Source: Streptomyces sp. A1136
GTDB lineage: Bacteria > Actinomycetota > Actinomycetes > Streptomycetales > Streptomycetaceae
Assembly: GCF_004795055.1 (NCBI RefSeq)
Contig: NZ_SSBJ01000007.1
Span: 1-64,000 of the forward strand
Direction: 5' to 3'
DNA length: 64,000 bases
Shown piece by piece: positions 21,501 through 28,734 of this stretch (its first letter is position 1; the number at the start of each line of letters is the position of its first letter). The position numbers were made by a program, and so were the translations under genes. The notes beneath the pieces were generated by a model. The model ran no database searches. It worked only from the letters and a program-made list of their open reading frames with translations, and was not told where the DNA came from.

Positions 21501-21608
21501 CCAGCGCTCGACGGTCAGCGGCACGGGACAGGAGTGGACGGCGGGAGTGAGGCGCTCCTTGAGGACCCGGCGGAGGCGGTGTTCGGCAACGCTGCGGTCG
21601 TCGTGCAT
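18585..21608 (-). CDS. GH38 alpha-mannosidase
   Basis: 1007 residues, the usual length for bacterial cytoplasmic GH38 enzymes, without signal peptide. Catalytic features: the zinc-binding motif HAHIDSAWLWPLRET (about 262-276), the nucleophile Asp in WLPDSFGYTAALPQI (about 368-382), and the later zinc/active-site His in HQFHDILPGSSI. The C-terminal half is the beta-sandwich region of the family. It cleaves alpha-linked mannose from imported oligosaccharides. It is the last gene of an operon starting with a sugar-binding protein and two permeases, so its substrate probably arrives through that transporter. Confidence 0.92.
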   Translation of the reverse strand: MHDDRSVAEHRLRRVLKERLTPAVHSCPVPLTVERWDVPGEPVPVGEGLRAPYVPCAVADPWGPAWGTTWFKVTGTVPADWAGRTVEAVLDLGFDRMMPGFQCEGLVHDAGGAEIKALNPYNDWVRVADRAEGGERIEWYVEAAANPVLVEHRPTYEGDVRTSADRPLYRLARMELAVFESEVWELVQDLDVLHALMTQLDEADARRYAILRAVDASLDALDLDDVPGTAAAARARLAGVLATPANASAHRISAVGHAHIDSAWLWPLRETVRKVARTTSNMVNLMDEHPEFVFAMSQAQQLDWIKTHRPELFERIKKKIADGQFVPVGGMWVESDTNMVGGEAMVRQFLHGKKFFLEEFGIETRNVWLPDSFGYTAALPQIVKLTGSTWFLTQKISWSQVNAFPHHTFWWEGIDGTRVFTHFPPVDTYNSDLGGAQLAHAARNYREKGRGSRSLVPFGWGDGGGGPTREHLARARRLRDLEGSPRVEIERPDAFFEKAHAQYPDAPVWAGELYLELHRGTYTSQAKTKRGNRRSESLLREAELWATTAAVRVAGYAYPYEDLERIWKTVLLHQFHDILPGSSIAWVHREARETYRRVREELSGITRDAQLALAGEGTRELVFNCAPHARRGVPAGGAGVPEPAAGPVTVGERPGGGYVLANGRLRVEVDGRGLIVSAYDLEAGREAVAPGAAANLLQIHPDFPNMWDAWDLDASYRHRVTDLVGLDALDVTEAGPETVTVRVVRSFGSSRVAQSLTLRADAKTVDIRTEVDWYETEKILKAAFPLDVKAERSAAEIQFGHVYRPTHTNTSWEAAKFEICAHRWLHVEEPGWGAAVLNDSTYGHDVTRDVRPDGGQTTTIRLSLLRAPRYPDPETDQGAHTLSFSLAPGATIADAVREGHALNLPERVVPGAGPVAPLVTVDGDAVVVEAVKPAEDRSGDVIVRVYESLGGRAAATLTADFAPTAATECDLLERPLAPTAVGALTPDGVLALSLRPFQIVTARLHRA

Positions 21609-21651
21609 GACGGCTGCTCCAGAAGGGGAAGGGCGGGTGGCGGGGCGGGAC

Positions 21652-22518
21652 TCAGAGCTTGACGGCTCCCTCGCCCACGCCCTTGAAGAAGAAACGCTGG
21701 AGGGCGAGGAAGAGGAGCATCATCGGGATCAACGCGGCCATCGCACCGGCGGCGATGATCCGCTGGTCGTTGACGGTGTTGGCGCCGGACAAGGTCTTCA
21801 GGCCGAGTTGCAGGGTGTAGTGATCGCTGTCGGTGAGGACCAACAGGGGCCACAGGAAGTCGTCCCAGGCGCCCATGAAACTGGTGATGCAGACGACGGT
21901 CAGGGCGCCCTTGGCGGACGGCAGGAACACCCGCGTGAAGCGGGTCCACTCGCCCGCGCCGTCGAGCAGTGCGGCCTCCTCGATCTCCGGGGGGACGGCG
22001 AGGAACGCCGCCCGCATGACCATGATGTTGAGGACGGAGACGGCGCCCGGCAGCCACACCCCGATGAGCGTGTCGACCAGCCCCATGCCACGCACGGTGA
22101 GGAACATCGAGATCATGACGGACTCGAAGGGGAACATCAGGGTCGCCACCAAAACGGTGAAGACGCCTCCGCGGCCCTTCCAGCCGGCGCGGGAGAGCGC
22201 GTAGCCGCCCATCGAGGCGAAGACCGCGTTCGAGGTGACGGCGAGGGCCGCCACCACCAGCGTATTGCCGGTGTAGTGCAGGATCGGGAACGACTGGGCG
22301 AGCCGGACGTAGTTGTCGAATGTGGGCCGGGTCGGCAGGACGCCGTCGTACACGTTCTCCGTACGGCCGCGCAGCGAGGTCAGGAACTGCCAGACGATCG
22401 GCCCGAGCATGACCACCAGCATCAGCGTCAAGGTGGCGTACCGGCCGATCGGACCGGCCAGGCGGCGGCGCCCCCTGCGCCGGCTCCCGCCGCGCCCGGC
22501 GGCGACCCGCGTGCTCAC
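21652..22518 (-). CDS. Sugar ABC transporter permease (second, MalG-type)
   Basis: 288 residues from GTG 22518, which overlaps the stop of the upstream permease (GTGA). Six hydrophobic helices are visible, and the EAA loop EEAALLDGAGEWTRFTRVF contacts the ATPase. It belongs to the carbohydrate uptake CUT1 family. No ATPase gene is present in the operon; in Streptomyces such systems commonly share the MsiK ATPase. Confidence 0.9.
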   Translation of the reverse strand: MSTRVAAGRGGSRRRGRRRLAGPIGRYATLTLMLVVMLGPIVWQFLTSLRGRTENVYDGVLPTRPTFDNYVRLAQSFPILHYTGNTLVVAALAVTSNAVFASMGGYALSRAGWKGRGGVFTVLVATLMFPFESVMISMFLTVRGMGLVDTLIGVWLPGAVSVLNIMVMRAAFLAVPPEIEEAALLDGAGEWTRFTRVFLPSAKGALTVVCITSFMGAWDDFLWPLLVLTDSDHYTLQLGLKTLSGANTVNDQRIIAAGAMAALIPMMLLFLALQRFFFKGVGEGAVKL

Positions 22519-23495
22519 CCCTCGTCCCCCTTCGAGAGGCGGCGGCCCAGCAGGCTGAACACCAGCGTCAGGAGGAACAGCAGGAGGGAGACGGCGGAGG
22601 CGTAGCCGGTCTCGCCGGCGAAGCCGAGGCCGACCTGCCGGATCAGGAAGGGCAGGGTACGGGCTCCCCCGCCCGGGCCGCCGCTCTCGCCGCCCAGGAT
22701 GTAGATCTCGGTGAACACGCGCAGCGCGGAGATCGCCGAGAGGGTGCCCACGAGGAGCATCATCGGTTTCACCTGGGGGACGGTGACGCTGAAGAAGCGT
22801 CGGACGGCGCCCGCGCCGTCGAGGGCGGCCGCCTCGTAGAGGGAGACGGAGACGTTTCCGAGGGCCGCGAGGTAGAACACCATGTAGTAGCCGAGACCCT
22901 TCCATACGGTCACGATCATCGCGGAGAACAGCAGCAGGGTGCTGTCCGTGAGGAAGGGCACCGGCTCGGAGACGACGCGGAGCCCTCGCAGGACGGTGTT
23001 GAGCAGGCCGTCGCTGCGCAGCACCCACTGCCACATCAGGCCGACGACCACGGCGGAGGCGATCACCGGGGTGTAGAAGGCCGACCGGAAGAAGCCGATG
23101 CCGGGGACTCGGGTGCGCACGAGTACGGCGAGGGCCAGCGGGAGCAGGACCAGGCAGGGCACGACGACCAGCAGGTACAGGACGCTGTTGCCGGTCGCGA
23201 GCCAGAAGTCGGGGTCGGTCAGGGCGCGACGGTAGTTGGCGAGGCCGGTGAAGCGGCCACCGCGCAGGATCCGCGCGTCGGTGAAGGAGAGGATCACGGT
23301 GTTCAGGAACGGCCAGACGCTGAACAGGAGCACCAGCGCCAGCCCGGGGGCGAGGAAGAGGTACGGGGCCCACGGCGACCGCCGACGTTCCGGTGCGCCC
23401 GGTGTCGCGGCCTTGCCCGGCGCGGCCGGGCGGGCGGCCGACGGCGCGGCCGGGCGGCCGACCCCGCCGGGACCGGCCGGGCCGGTGATCCTCAT
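22515..23495 (-). CDS. Sugar ABC transporter permease (first, MalF-type)
   Basis: 326 residues. The first 45 residues are an Ala/Pro-rich cytoplasmic tail, followed by six helices. The EAA loop reads YEAAALDGAGAVRRFFSVTVP. ATG 23495 overlaps the stop of the substrate-binding protein (ATGA). It is the partner of the following permease in a CUT1 oligosaccharide importer. Confidence 0.9.
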   Translation of the reverse strand: MRITGPAGPGGVGRPAAPSAARPAAPGKAATPGAPERRRSPWAPYLFLAPGLALVLLFSVWPFLNTVILSFTDARILRGGRFTGLANYRRALTDPDFWLATGNSVLYLLVVVPCLVLLPLALAVLVRTRVPGIGFFRSAFYTPVIASAVVVGLMWQWVLRSDGLLNTVLRGLRVVSEPVPFLTDSTLLLFSAMIVTVWKGLGYYMVFYLAALGNVSVSLYEAAALDGAGAVRRFFSVTVPQVKPMMLLVGTLSAISALRVFTEIYILGGESGGPGGGARTLPFLIRQVGLGFAGETGYASAVSLLLFLLTLVFSLLGRRLSKGDEG

Positions 23496-24823
23496 TTCCT
23501 CGCCGCGTCGACGAGCAGCCTGTTCGCCTCCTCCTGCGCCTTCCTCACCGCCGTCCCGGCGTCCTGCTCGCCCTTGATGGCTTTCTGCACCTCGCGGACG
23601 ACCGCGTCACCGACCTGGTTGGTCCACTGGACGGGGGTGTTGGCGTCGAGCGCCGCGGTCTTCAACTCCTCGGCCCCCACGGCCCGGGCCAGCGTCTCCG
23701 CGTCCTTGCCGTCACCCCGGTCGGAGAAGTACGGATCCTTCAGGCCCACGGCGTTGGAGGGGTAGATGGTGGCCTTCTTCGAGAACGCCACCTGGTTGGG
23801 TCCGTTGGTGACCCACTTGGCGAATTCCGCCGCCGCGTCCGGGTGTCGCGTGTCCTTGCGGATGCCGAGTGACTGTGCGTAGACGCCGATGTGGCCGATC
23901 CGCCCGGTGACGGCGCCCGCGACGCGGGTGGCGGCGTAGACCTGGGGGGCGTTCTGCTTGACGTCCTTGACGAAGCCCGGTGAGCCGGGGCCGAAGACGA
24001 GTTTCCCCGCGCCGTAGAGCTGGTTGATGTCGTCGGCCTTGAGGAGGGACTCCTTGGGCATGGCCCCCTTGGCGTAGAGGGACTTCATCCGCTCGACCCA
24101 CTCGACGGCCTTGGGGGTGTCGAACACGAAGCCGTCCTTCGCGCCGTTCAGGATGGGGACGCCCATCTTCTGCCAGTCCCCCGGCAGCCGTCCCTTGGGG
24201 TCCGCCATGAAGGCGGAGTACCGGCCGCCGGACCTGGCCGCGATCTGCTCGGCATAGTCGAAGAACTGCTCCACACCGACCGGCGGTGTGTCGGGGTCCA
24301 GTCCGGCCTCGCGGAAGAGGTCCGCGTTGTAGGTGAGGATCTCCGGGGTCACGTACCAGGGGTAGGCGAAGACGCTGTCGCCCTTGCCGGGCAGTTTGAA
24401 CTGCTCCCAGGCCCCCGGGACGTACTCCCCGGCCACCCGCGGGTCGAGCCGGGTGACATCGGCGAGCATGCCCCGGTCGCCGAGGAGTTGGAAGGAGTCG
24501 GTGGAGAGGTTGACGACATCGGGGAGGACCCCGGCCTGGGCGTCGGCGACGAGCTTTTCGTTGTATCCCTCGCCGGGCACGTCCTCCCATTTCACTCTCA
24601 CGTCCGGGTATTGCCGCCGGAAGGCGTCGATGACCGATTGGACGTATGCCGTGAACACCGGTTTCAGCTGAAGGGTGCGGAAAGTGATCCCGCCCGCCGC
24701 TTTTCCGGTCCTCGCCGCCTCCTTCGCTTCTCCCGGTCCGCCGACCCCGCACGCGGCACTCGACAGGAAGGTGGCCGCCGCGAGGGTGGTGAGGACCGTG
24801 CGGGCCATGGGGGAACGGGGCAT
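23492..24823 (-). CDS. Extracellular sugar-binding lipoprotein
   Basis: 443 residues from ATG 24823 with GGAGG 8 bases upstream. A signal with lipobox-like SSAAC ends near residue 24, followed by a solute-binding domain of the SBP_1 family (FRRQYPDVRVKWEDVPGEGYNEKLVADAQAG). It captures oligosaccharides outside the cell and delivers them to the two permeases. The clustering with a GH38 enzyme suggests mannosides or high-mannose fragments as ligand, which is inference. Confidence 0.88.
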   Translation of the reverse strand: MPRSPMARTVLTTLAAATFLSSAACGVGGPGEAKEAARTGKAAGGITFRTLQLKPVFTAYVQSVIDAFRRQYPDVRVKWEDVPGEGYNEKLVADAQAGVLPDVVNLSTDSFQLLGDRGMLADVTRLDPRVAGEYVPGAWEQFKLPGKGDSVFAYPWYVTPEILTYNADLFREAGLDPDTPPVGVEQFFDYAEQIAARSGGRYSAFMADPKGRLPGDWQKMGVPILNGAKDGFVFDTPKAVEWVERMKSLYAKGAMPKESLLKADDINQLYGAGKLVFGPGSPGFVKDVKQNAPQVYAATRVAGAVTGRIGHIGVYAQSLGIRKDTRHPDAAAEFAKWVTNGPNQVAFSKKATIYPSNAVGLKDPYFSDRGDGKDAETLARAVGAEELKTAALDANTPVQWTNQVGDAVVREVQKAIKGEQDAGTAVRKAQEEANRLLVDAARK

Positions 24824-25129
24824 CGTCGGGGCCTCCAGGGGATATTCCGGCATCGCTGCCGGAGGGCGGGCACCACGCTCACCCGAATTCCCGAACCCGT
24901 CAACGTGGCCGCCGACCCCCCTGGCCGAGCCGCTGCGGGTACCCCGGCGAGGTGGTGGACTCCAGGCAGACCGGCGCCTGTTCGTCAACACCGCGACCAC
25001 CTGGCGTCATGCGCTCCGACCGGAAATCATCCGCCCCCGTGCCCATTCCATCGGGCAGGGCCCTTTCGCGCGGGGTTGGCTCTTTGTCGTTGTTTTCCCG
25101 CCACGGTCCCCGTCCCGCGCTAATGCGCT
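24824..25129. other. Promoter region of the mannoside operon
   Basis: 306 bases. Reading leftward, TTGACG (24903-24898), a 17-bp spacer and GAGCGT (24880-24875) make a plausible promoter about 52 bases upstream of the binding-protein start; the spacer holds the direct repeat TTCGGG. A perfect dyad CCGGCA-TCGC-TGCCGG (24847-24862) lies in the leader just before the ribosome site and may be an operator. The rest up to the dehydratase stop shows no coding sequence. Confidence 0.5.
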
Positions 25130-26065
25130 TTACCCGAGGGCCGGCGAAAGGTCCGCCGGGTCCGTGTTCGCTCCACAGAGGATGACGGCGACCCGAGCGC
25201 CCGGCGCTCGCGGAACCCGGCGCAGTGCCGCCAGGGCCGTGGCGGCACCGGGCTCGACCACGATCCGGCGGTCCTCCCAGAGCGCGCGGCGGGCGTCGGT
25301 GATCTCCGAGTCCGGTACGAGCACCGAGTCGACGCCCTCGTGCAGGGCCGCGGCCAGCGCGTCGGCGGAAACCCTCGTCGCCCCGAGCGAGTCGGCGGCC
25401 ACCGAGTCCACCGGCACGTCGACCGGCCGACCCGACTCCAAGGCCGCGTTGAGCGCCCGGCAGCCTTCCGGTTCGGCGGCGACCACGCGGACGCCGTGCT
25501 CGCGCGCGGCGGTGGCGACGCCGGCGAACAGGCCGCCGCCGCCGACCGCCAGGACGACCGTGTCCAGGCCGGGCAGGGCGAGTCGGATCTCGTCGAGCAG
25601 CGTCCCCGCACCCGCCGCGATCAACGGATGGTCGTAGGCGTGGCTGCCCAGGGCCCCGCTGTCGGCCGCGAACTCCCGACAGGCGGCCAGGGCTTCGGCG
25701 TACCGGTCGCCGACGAGGTGCACGGCGGCCCCGTAGCCGCGCAGTCGTTCCACCTTCACCCGGGGCGCGTTGCCGGGCAGGAACACGGTGGCGGGCACGG
25801 AATGGGCACGCGCCGCCCAGGCGCAGGCCAGACCCGCGTTGCCGCCGGAGGCGATGGTGACACCGGCGGACGGGAGCGCGCCGGCGGCGTGATGGGCGGC
25901 GAGGAAGTTGTGGGCGCCGCGGGCCTTGAAGGAGCCGGTGTGCTGGAGGTGTTCCAGCGCGTACCAGACCCCGTCTTCGGCGGGCACCACTGCGGCGGGC
26001 CGCGTCACCCCGGCTATCCGGTCGGCGGCGGCGCGTACGGCGGCGTAGTCGAGCTGCTGTTCCAT
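25130..26065 (-). CDS. Threonine/serine dehydratase-like PLP enzyme
   Basis: 311 residues. The PLP lysine lies in TGSFKARGA (about 42-50). The phosphate-holding loop is GGGGLFAG, and the substrate loop is IASGGNAGLACAWAA. The length matches catabolic, ACT-less dehydratases that convert threonine or serine to the keto acid and ammonia. Racemase activity is possible in this fold-II family. It lies 33 bases downstream of a TetR gene on the same strand and is likely its target. Confidence 0.86.
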   Translation of the reverse strand: MEQQLDYAAVRAAADRIAGVTRPAAVVPAEDGVWYALEHLQHTGSFKARGAHNFLAAHHAAGALPSAGVTIASGGNAGLACAWAARAHSVPATVFLPGNAPRVKVERLRGYGAAVHLVGDRYAEALAACREFAADSGALGSHAYDHPLIAAGAGTLLDEIRLALPGLDTVVLAVGGGGLFAGVATAAREHGVRVVAAEPEGCRALNAALESGRPVDVPVDSVAADSLGATRVSADALAAALHEGVDSVLVPDSEITDARRALWEDRRIVVEPGAATALAALRRVPRAPGARVAVILCGANTDPADLSPALG

Positions 26066-26098
26066 GGACGTCGGCCCTTCGGGAGGCGGCGGTGGGGT

Positions 26099-26743
26099 TC
26101 AGGCGGCGGTGGGGCGGGCCGCCTCGATGAGTTGGCGCAGGGCGCCGTAGTAGACCTCGTGGTCGGTCAGGGCGGGCAGCACGGCGGCGATGCCCGCGGA
26201 CAGCACCGGGAATTCGGACGGGTCCAGGGCGGCCAGCGCGGCCCGGGACCGCGCGGTGGCCCCCGCCGGGTCACGATGGTCGACGAAGGCGGCACTGCCG
26301 AGGGTGAGCAGGTACATCCTGCGGTACGCGGTCATCGCCTCGGCGGCGCTCATGCCGGCGGCGACGCTGTCGGCGAGGGCCGGTTCGACGAGCCGGGCCA
26401 GCAGTTCGCGGCCGAGCCAGGGGCGACCTCCGCGCAGCACCAGCAGTCCGGGGTGGGCGACGAGCAGCCGGTAGAGGGCGCGGAAGCGCAGTTCGGTGGC
26501 CTCGGCCCAGTCGGCCGTGGCGGGGATCTCGGGCAGCCGCGCGGCCAAGTGCTCGGTACAGAGGTCGAGCAGGCCCGCGAGGTCGACGCAGCGCCGCTGG
26601 ACGGTCGCGTGGGAGACGTCGAGCCGATCGGCGAGGGCGCGGAAGCTCAGGGCGCCGGGACCTTCCTCGTCCAGGATGGCGAGGGCGGCTTCGGCGATCG
26701 CCCCGGGAGTGGCGCGGTCGAGGGCTGCTGATCTACGCGGCAT
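26099..26743 (-). CDS. TetR family regulator
   Basis: 214 residues. The HTH (about 15-55) includes ALSFRALADRLDVSHATVQRR. The ligand domain resembles TetR_C-type domains (WLGRELLARLVEPALADSV). The ATG at 26743 is only 6 bases downstream of a -10-like TACGGT and lacks a Shine-Dalgarno sequence, so leaderless translation is likely. Repeats that overlap the promoter suggest autoregulation, with the dehydratase in the same operon. Confidence 0.86.
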   Translation of the reverse strand: MPRRSAALDRATPGAIAEAALAILDEEGPGALSFRALADRLDVSHATVQRRCVDLAGLLDLCTEHLAARLPEIPATADWAEATELRFRALYRLLVAHPGLLVLRGGRPWLGRELLARLVEPALADSVAAGMSAAEAMTAYRRMYLLTLGSAAFVDHRDPAGATARSRAALAALDPSEFPVLSAGIAAVLPALTDHEVYYGALRQLIEAARPTAA

Positions 26744-26749
26744 GGATAC

Positions 26750-26774
26750 ACCGTAACAGACGATGTAACAGACG
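26750..26774. promoter_or_regulatory. tetR promoter with 10-bp direct repeats
   Basis: GTAACAGACG occurs at 26753-26762 and again at 26765-26774 (12-bp period). The first copy overlaps the -10-like TACGGT (26755-26750 on the minus strand) of the TetR gene. It is probably the operator of that protein. Confidence 0.6.
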
Positions 26775-26991
26775 CCGTATCACATGTGTGCACACACGGG
26801 ACCGGACGGCGCGGGAGGGATCGGCGCGTACCGCGCGGCCCTGCTCGGTCCACCTCGATCGTGTGACGCCACTGCGCCCAAATTGCTGGTCATGGGGACG
26901 AAAGCCGCGAAGGCCGTTGACAGCGGGTAGTGGCACCGCTGCACTGAGCGCTCGACAGCCCGTCGGTACCTCCCCCACTCAAGGAGATCCC

Positions 26992-28671
26992 GTGCCGCCT
27001 CGCCCTCGTGCGTCGCTCCCCTGCCTGACAGCGGCCGCCCTGCTGGCGCTCGTCCTCGGCGCCGCGCCGGCGGCGGGCGAGCCCACCGCCACCTCCGACA
27101 CCCCGCTCGCGCTGACCCCGCCGATGGGCTGGAACAACTGGGCGCACTACATGTGCGACATCGACGAGGCCAAGGTGGTCGCGAACGCCGACGCGCTCGT
27201 GTCCACCGGACTCGCCGCCAAGGGCTACGACACGGTGACCGTCGACGACTGCTGGATGACCAAGTCCCGCGACGCCAGGGGCGATCTGGTCACCGACACA
27301 CGGAAGTTCCCGCACGGCATGGCGTGGCTGGGGGACCACCTCCACGCGAAGGGGCTGAAGTTCGGCATCTACCAGGACGCCGGTTCCCTCACCTGCGAGC
27401 GCTACCCCGGCAGCGGCGCCCCCGCGGGCGGCGGCGGGGACCACTACGCCCGCGACGCCCGACTGTTCGCGTCCTGGAACGTGGACTACGTCAAGATGGA
27501 CGGCTGCAACCTGTACGTGCCCCCCGGCGCCACGAGGGAACAGGCCTACCGGGACGCCTACCACGCCGTCGCCCGGGCGCTGCGCGACAGCGGACGCGAC
27601 ATGGTGCTGTCCGCGTCCGCGCCCGCCTACTTCCAGCAGGGCGAATGGGGCGGGTCCGACTGGCACAGGGTGCTCCACTGGGTCGGGGAGACCGGCCAAC
27701 TGTGGCGCGAGGGCAAGGACATCAAGGTCTACGACCCGAAGGCGCCGAACGCCTCCCGCTGGAGCGCCGTACTCGGCAACTACGGCTACAACCGTTGGCT
27801 CGGCCGGTACGCGGGCCCCGGCAACTGGAACGACCCGGACTTCCTCATCGCGGGCGCGCCCGGGCTGAGCGCGGCGGAGAGCCGCAGCCAGGTCGGTCTG
27901 TGGGCCATGATGGCGGCCCCGTTCATCCTCTCCTCACAGGTCTCCGAACTGACCCCGGGCGGGCTCGCCGCCCTCGGCAACACCGATCTGATCGCGCTCG
28001 ACCAGGATCCGATGGGGCGTCAGGGCGCCGTCGTCTCCTCCAACCCCACCTTCGACATCCTCGTGCGGCCGCTGGCGAACGGCGACCGCGCCGTGGCCGT
28101 CCTCAACCGTTCGGGCGCCGCCCGCGACATCCACGTACCGCTCGCCGAGGTCGGCCTGCCCGGGTGCACCGCCGACGTCAAGAACCTGTGGAACGGCCGA
28201 CGCGGCCGGATCGGGGCGGCGTTGACGGGCAGGGTGGAAGCGCACGACACCGGCGTCTGGCGGCTCACCCCGCAGGGGTGCGCGGGCGCGGTCCCGACCG
28301 GGCAGATCGCCGGTGTGGGCGCCAGGTGCGCCGACGGGGCCAACACCACGGGAGCCGGCGCGGTCGTGATGGCCGCCTGTACCGGCGCCCCCGACCAGCG
28401 GTGGAGCCTGGGGCGGGGGGCGACGCTGAAACTGGCCGACGCCTGCCTGTCAGCGGGCGACTCCGGCCTGGTGGAACTGGCCCGGTGCGCGCCCGGCCGG
28501 CCGGGACAGAGCTGGCGGCACGACCGAAGCGGCACCCTGACGGAAACCGTGAGCGGGCTGTGCCTGACCGCACCCGCCGCGACGGCCGCACCCGACGCGC
28601 CCGCGGAGCGACTGCGCCTCGCGGCGTGCGGTGACCACCGGGTCGACCAGACCTGGGCCCTGCCGGTCTGA
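26992..28671 (+). CDS. GH27 alpha-galactosidase with C-terminal ricin-type lectin
   Basis: 559 residues from GTG 26992, with AAGGAG 5 bases upstream. A signal peptide (about 1-28) is followed by a GH27 barrel (TPPMGWNNWAHYMCDID; nucleophile Asp in DYVKMDGCN; a second conserved site in GNWNDPDFL). The last 125 residues are a CBM13/ricin-B domain with QxW-type motifs (DQRW, GQSW, DQTW). The enzyme would release terminal alpha-galactose from plant or host-type glycans outside the cell. A TTGACA box stands at 26917-26922 with a weak -10. The next gene (GH89) follows after 63 bases. Confidence 0.9.
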   Translation: MPPRPRASLPCLTAAALLALVLGAAPAAGEPTATSDTPLALTPPMGWNNWAHYMCDIDEAKVVANADALVSTGLAAKGYDTVTVDDCWMTKSRDARGDLVTDTRKFPHGMAWLGDHLHAKGLKFGIYQDAGSLTCERYPGSGAPAGGGGDHYARDARLFASWNVDYVKMDGCNLYVPPGATREQAYRDAYHAVARALRDSGRDMVLSASAPAYFQQGEWGGSDWHRVLHWVGETGQLWREGKDIKVYDPKAPNASRWSAVLGNYGYNRWLGRYAGPGNWNDPDFLIAGAPGLSAAESRSQVGLWAMMAAPFILSSQVSELTPGGLAALGNTDLIALDQDPMGRQGAVVSSNPTFDILVRPLANGDRAVAVLNRSGAARDIHVPLAEVGLPGCTADVKNLWNGRRGRIGAALTGRVEAHDTGVWRLTPQGCAGAVPTGQIAGVGARCADGANTTGAGAVVMAACTGAPDQRWSLGRGATLKLADACLSAGDSGLVELARCAPGRPGQSWRHDRSGTLTETVSGLCLTAPAATAAPDAPAERLRLAACGDHRVDQTWALPV

Positions 28672-28734
28672 CGGCGCCCCCCTCCGGACTTCCCGACCGC
28701 CACAGGCCCAGACACAGAGGACGACGCACACCCG

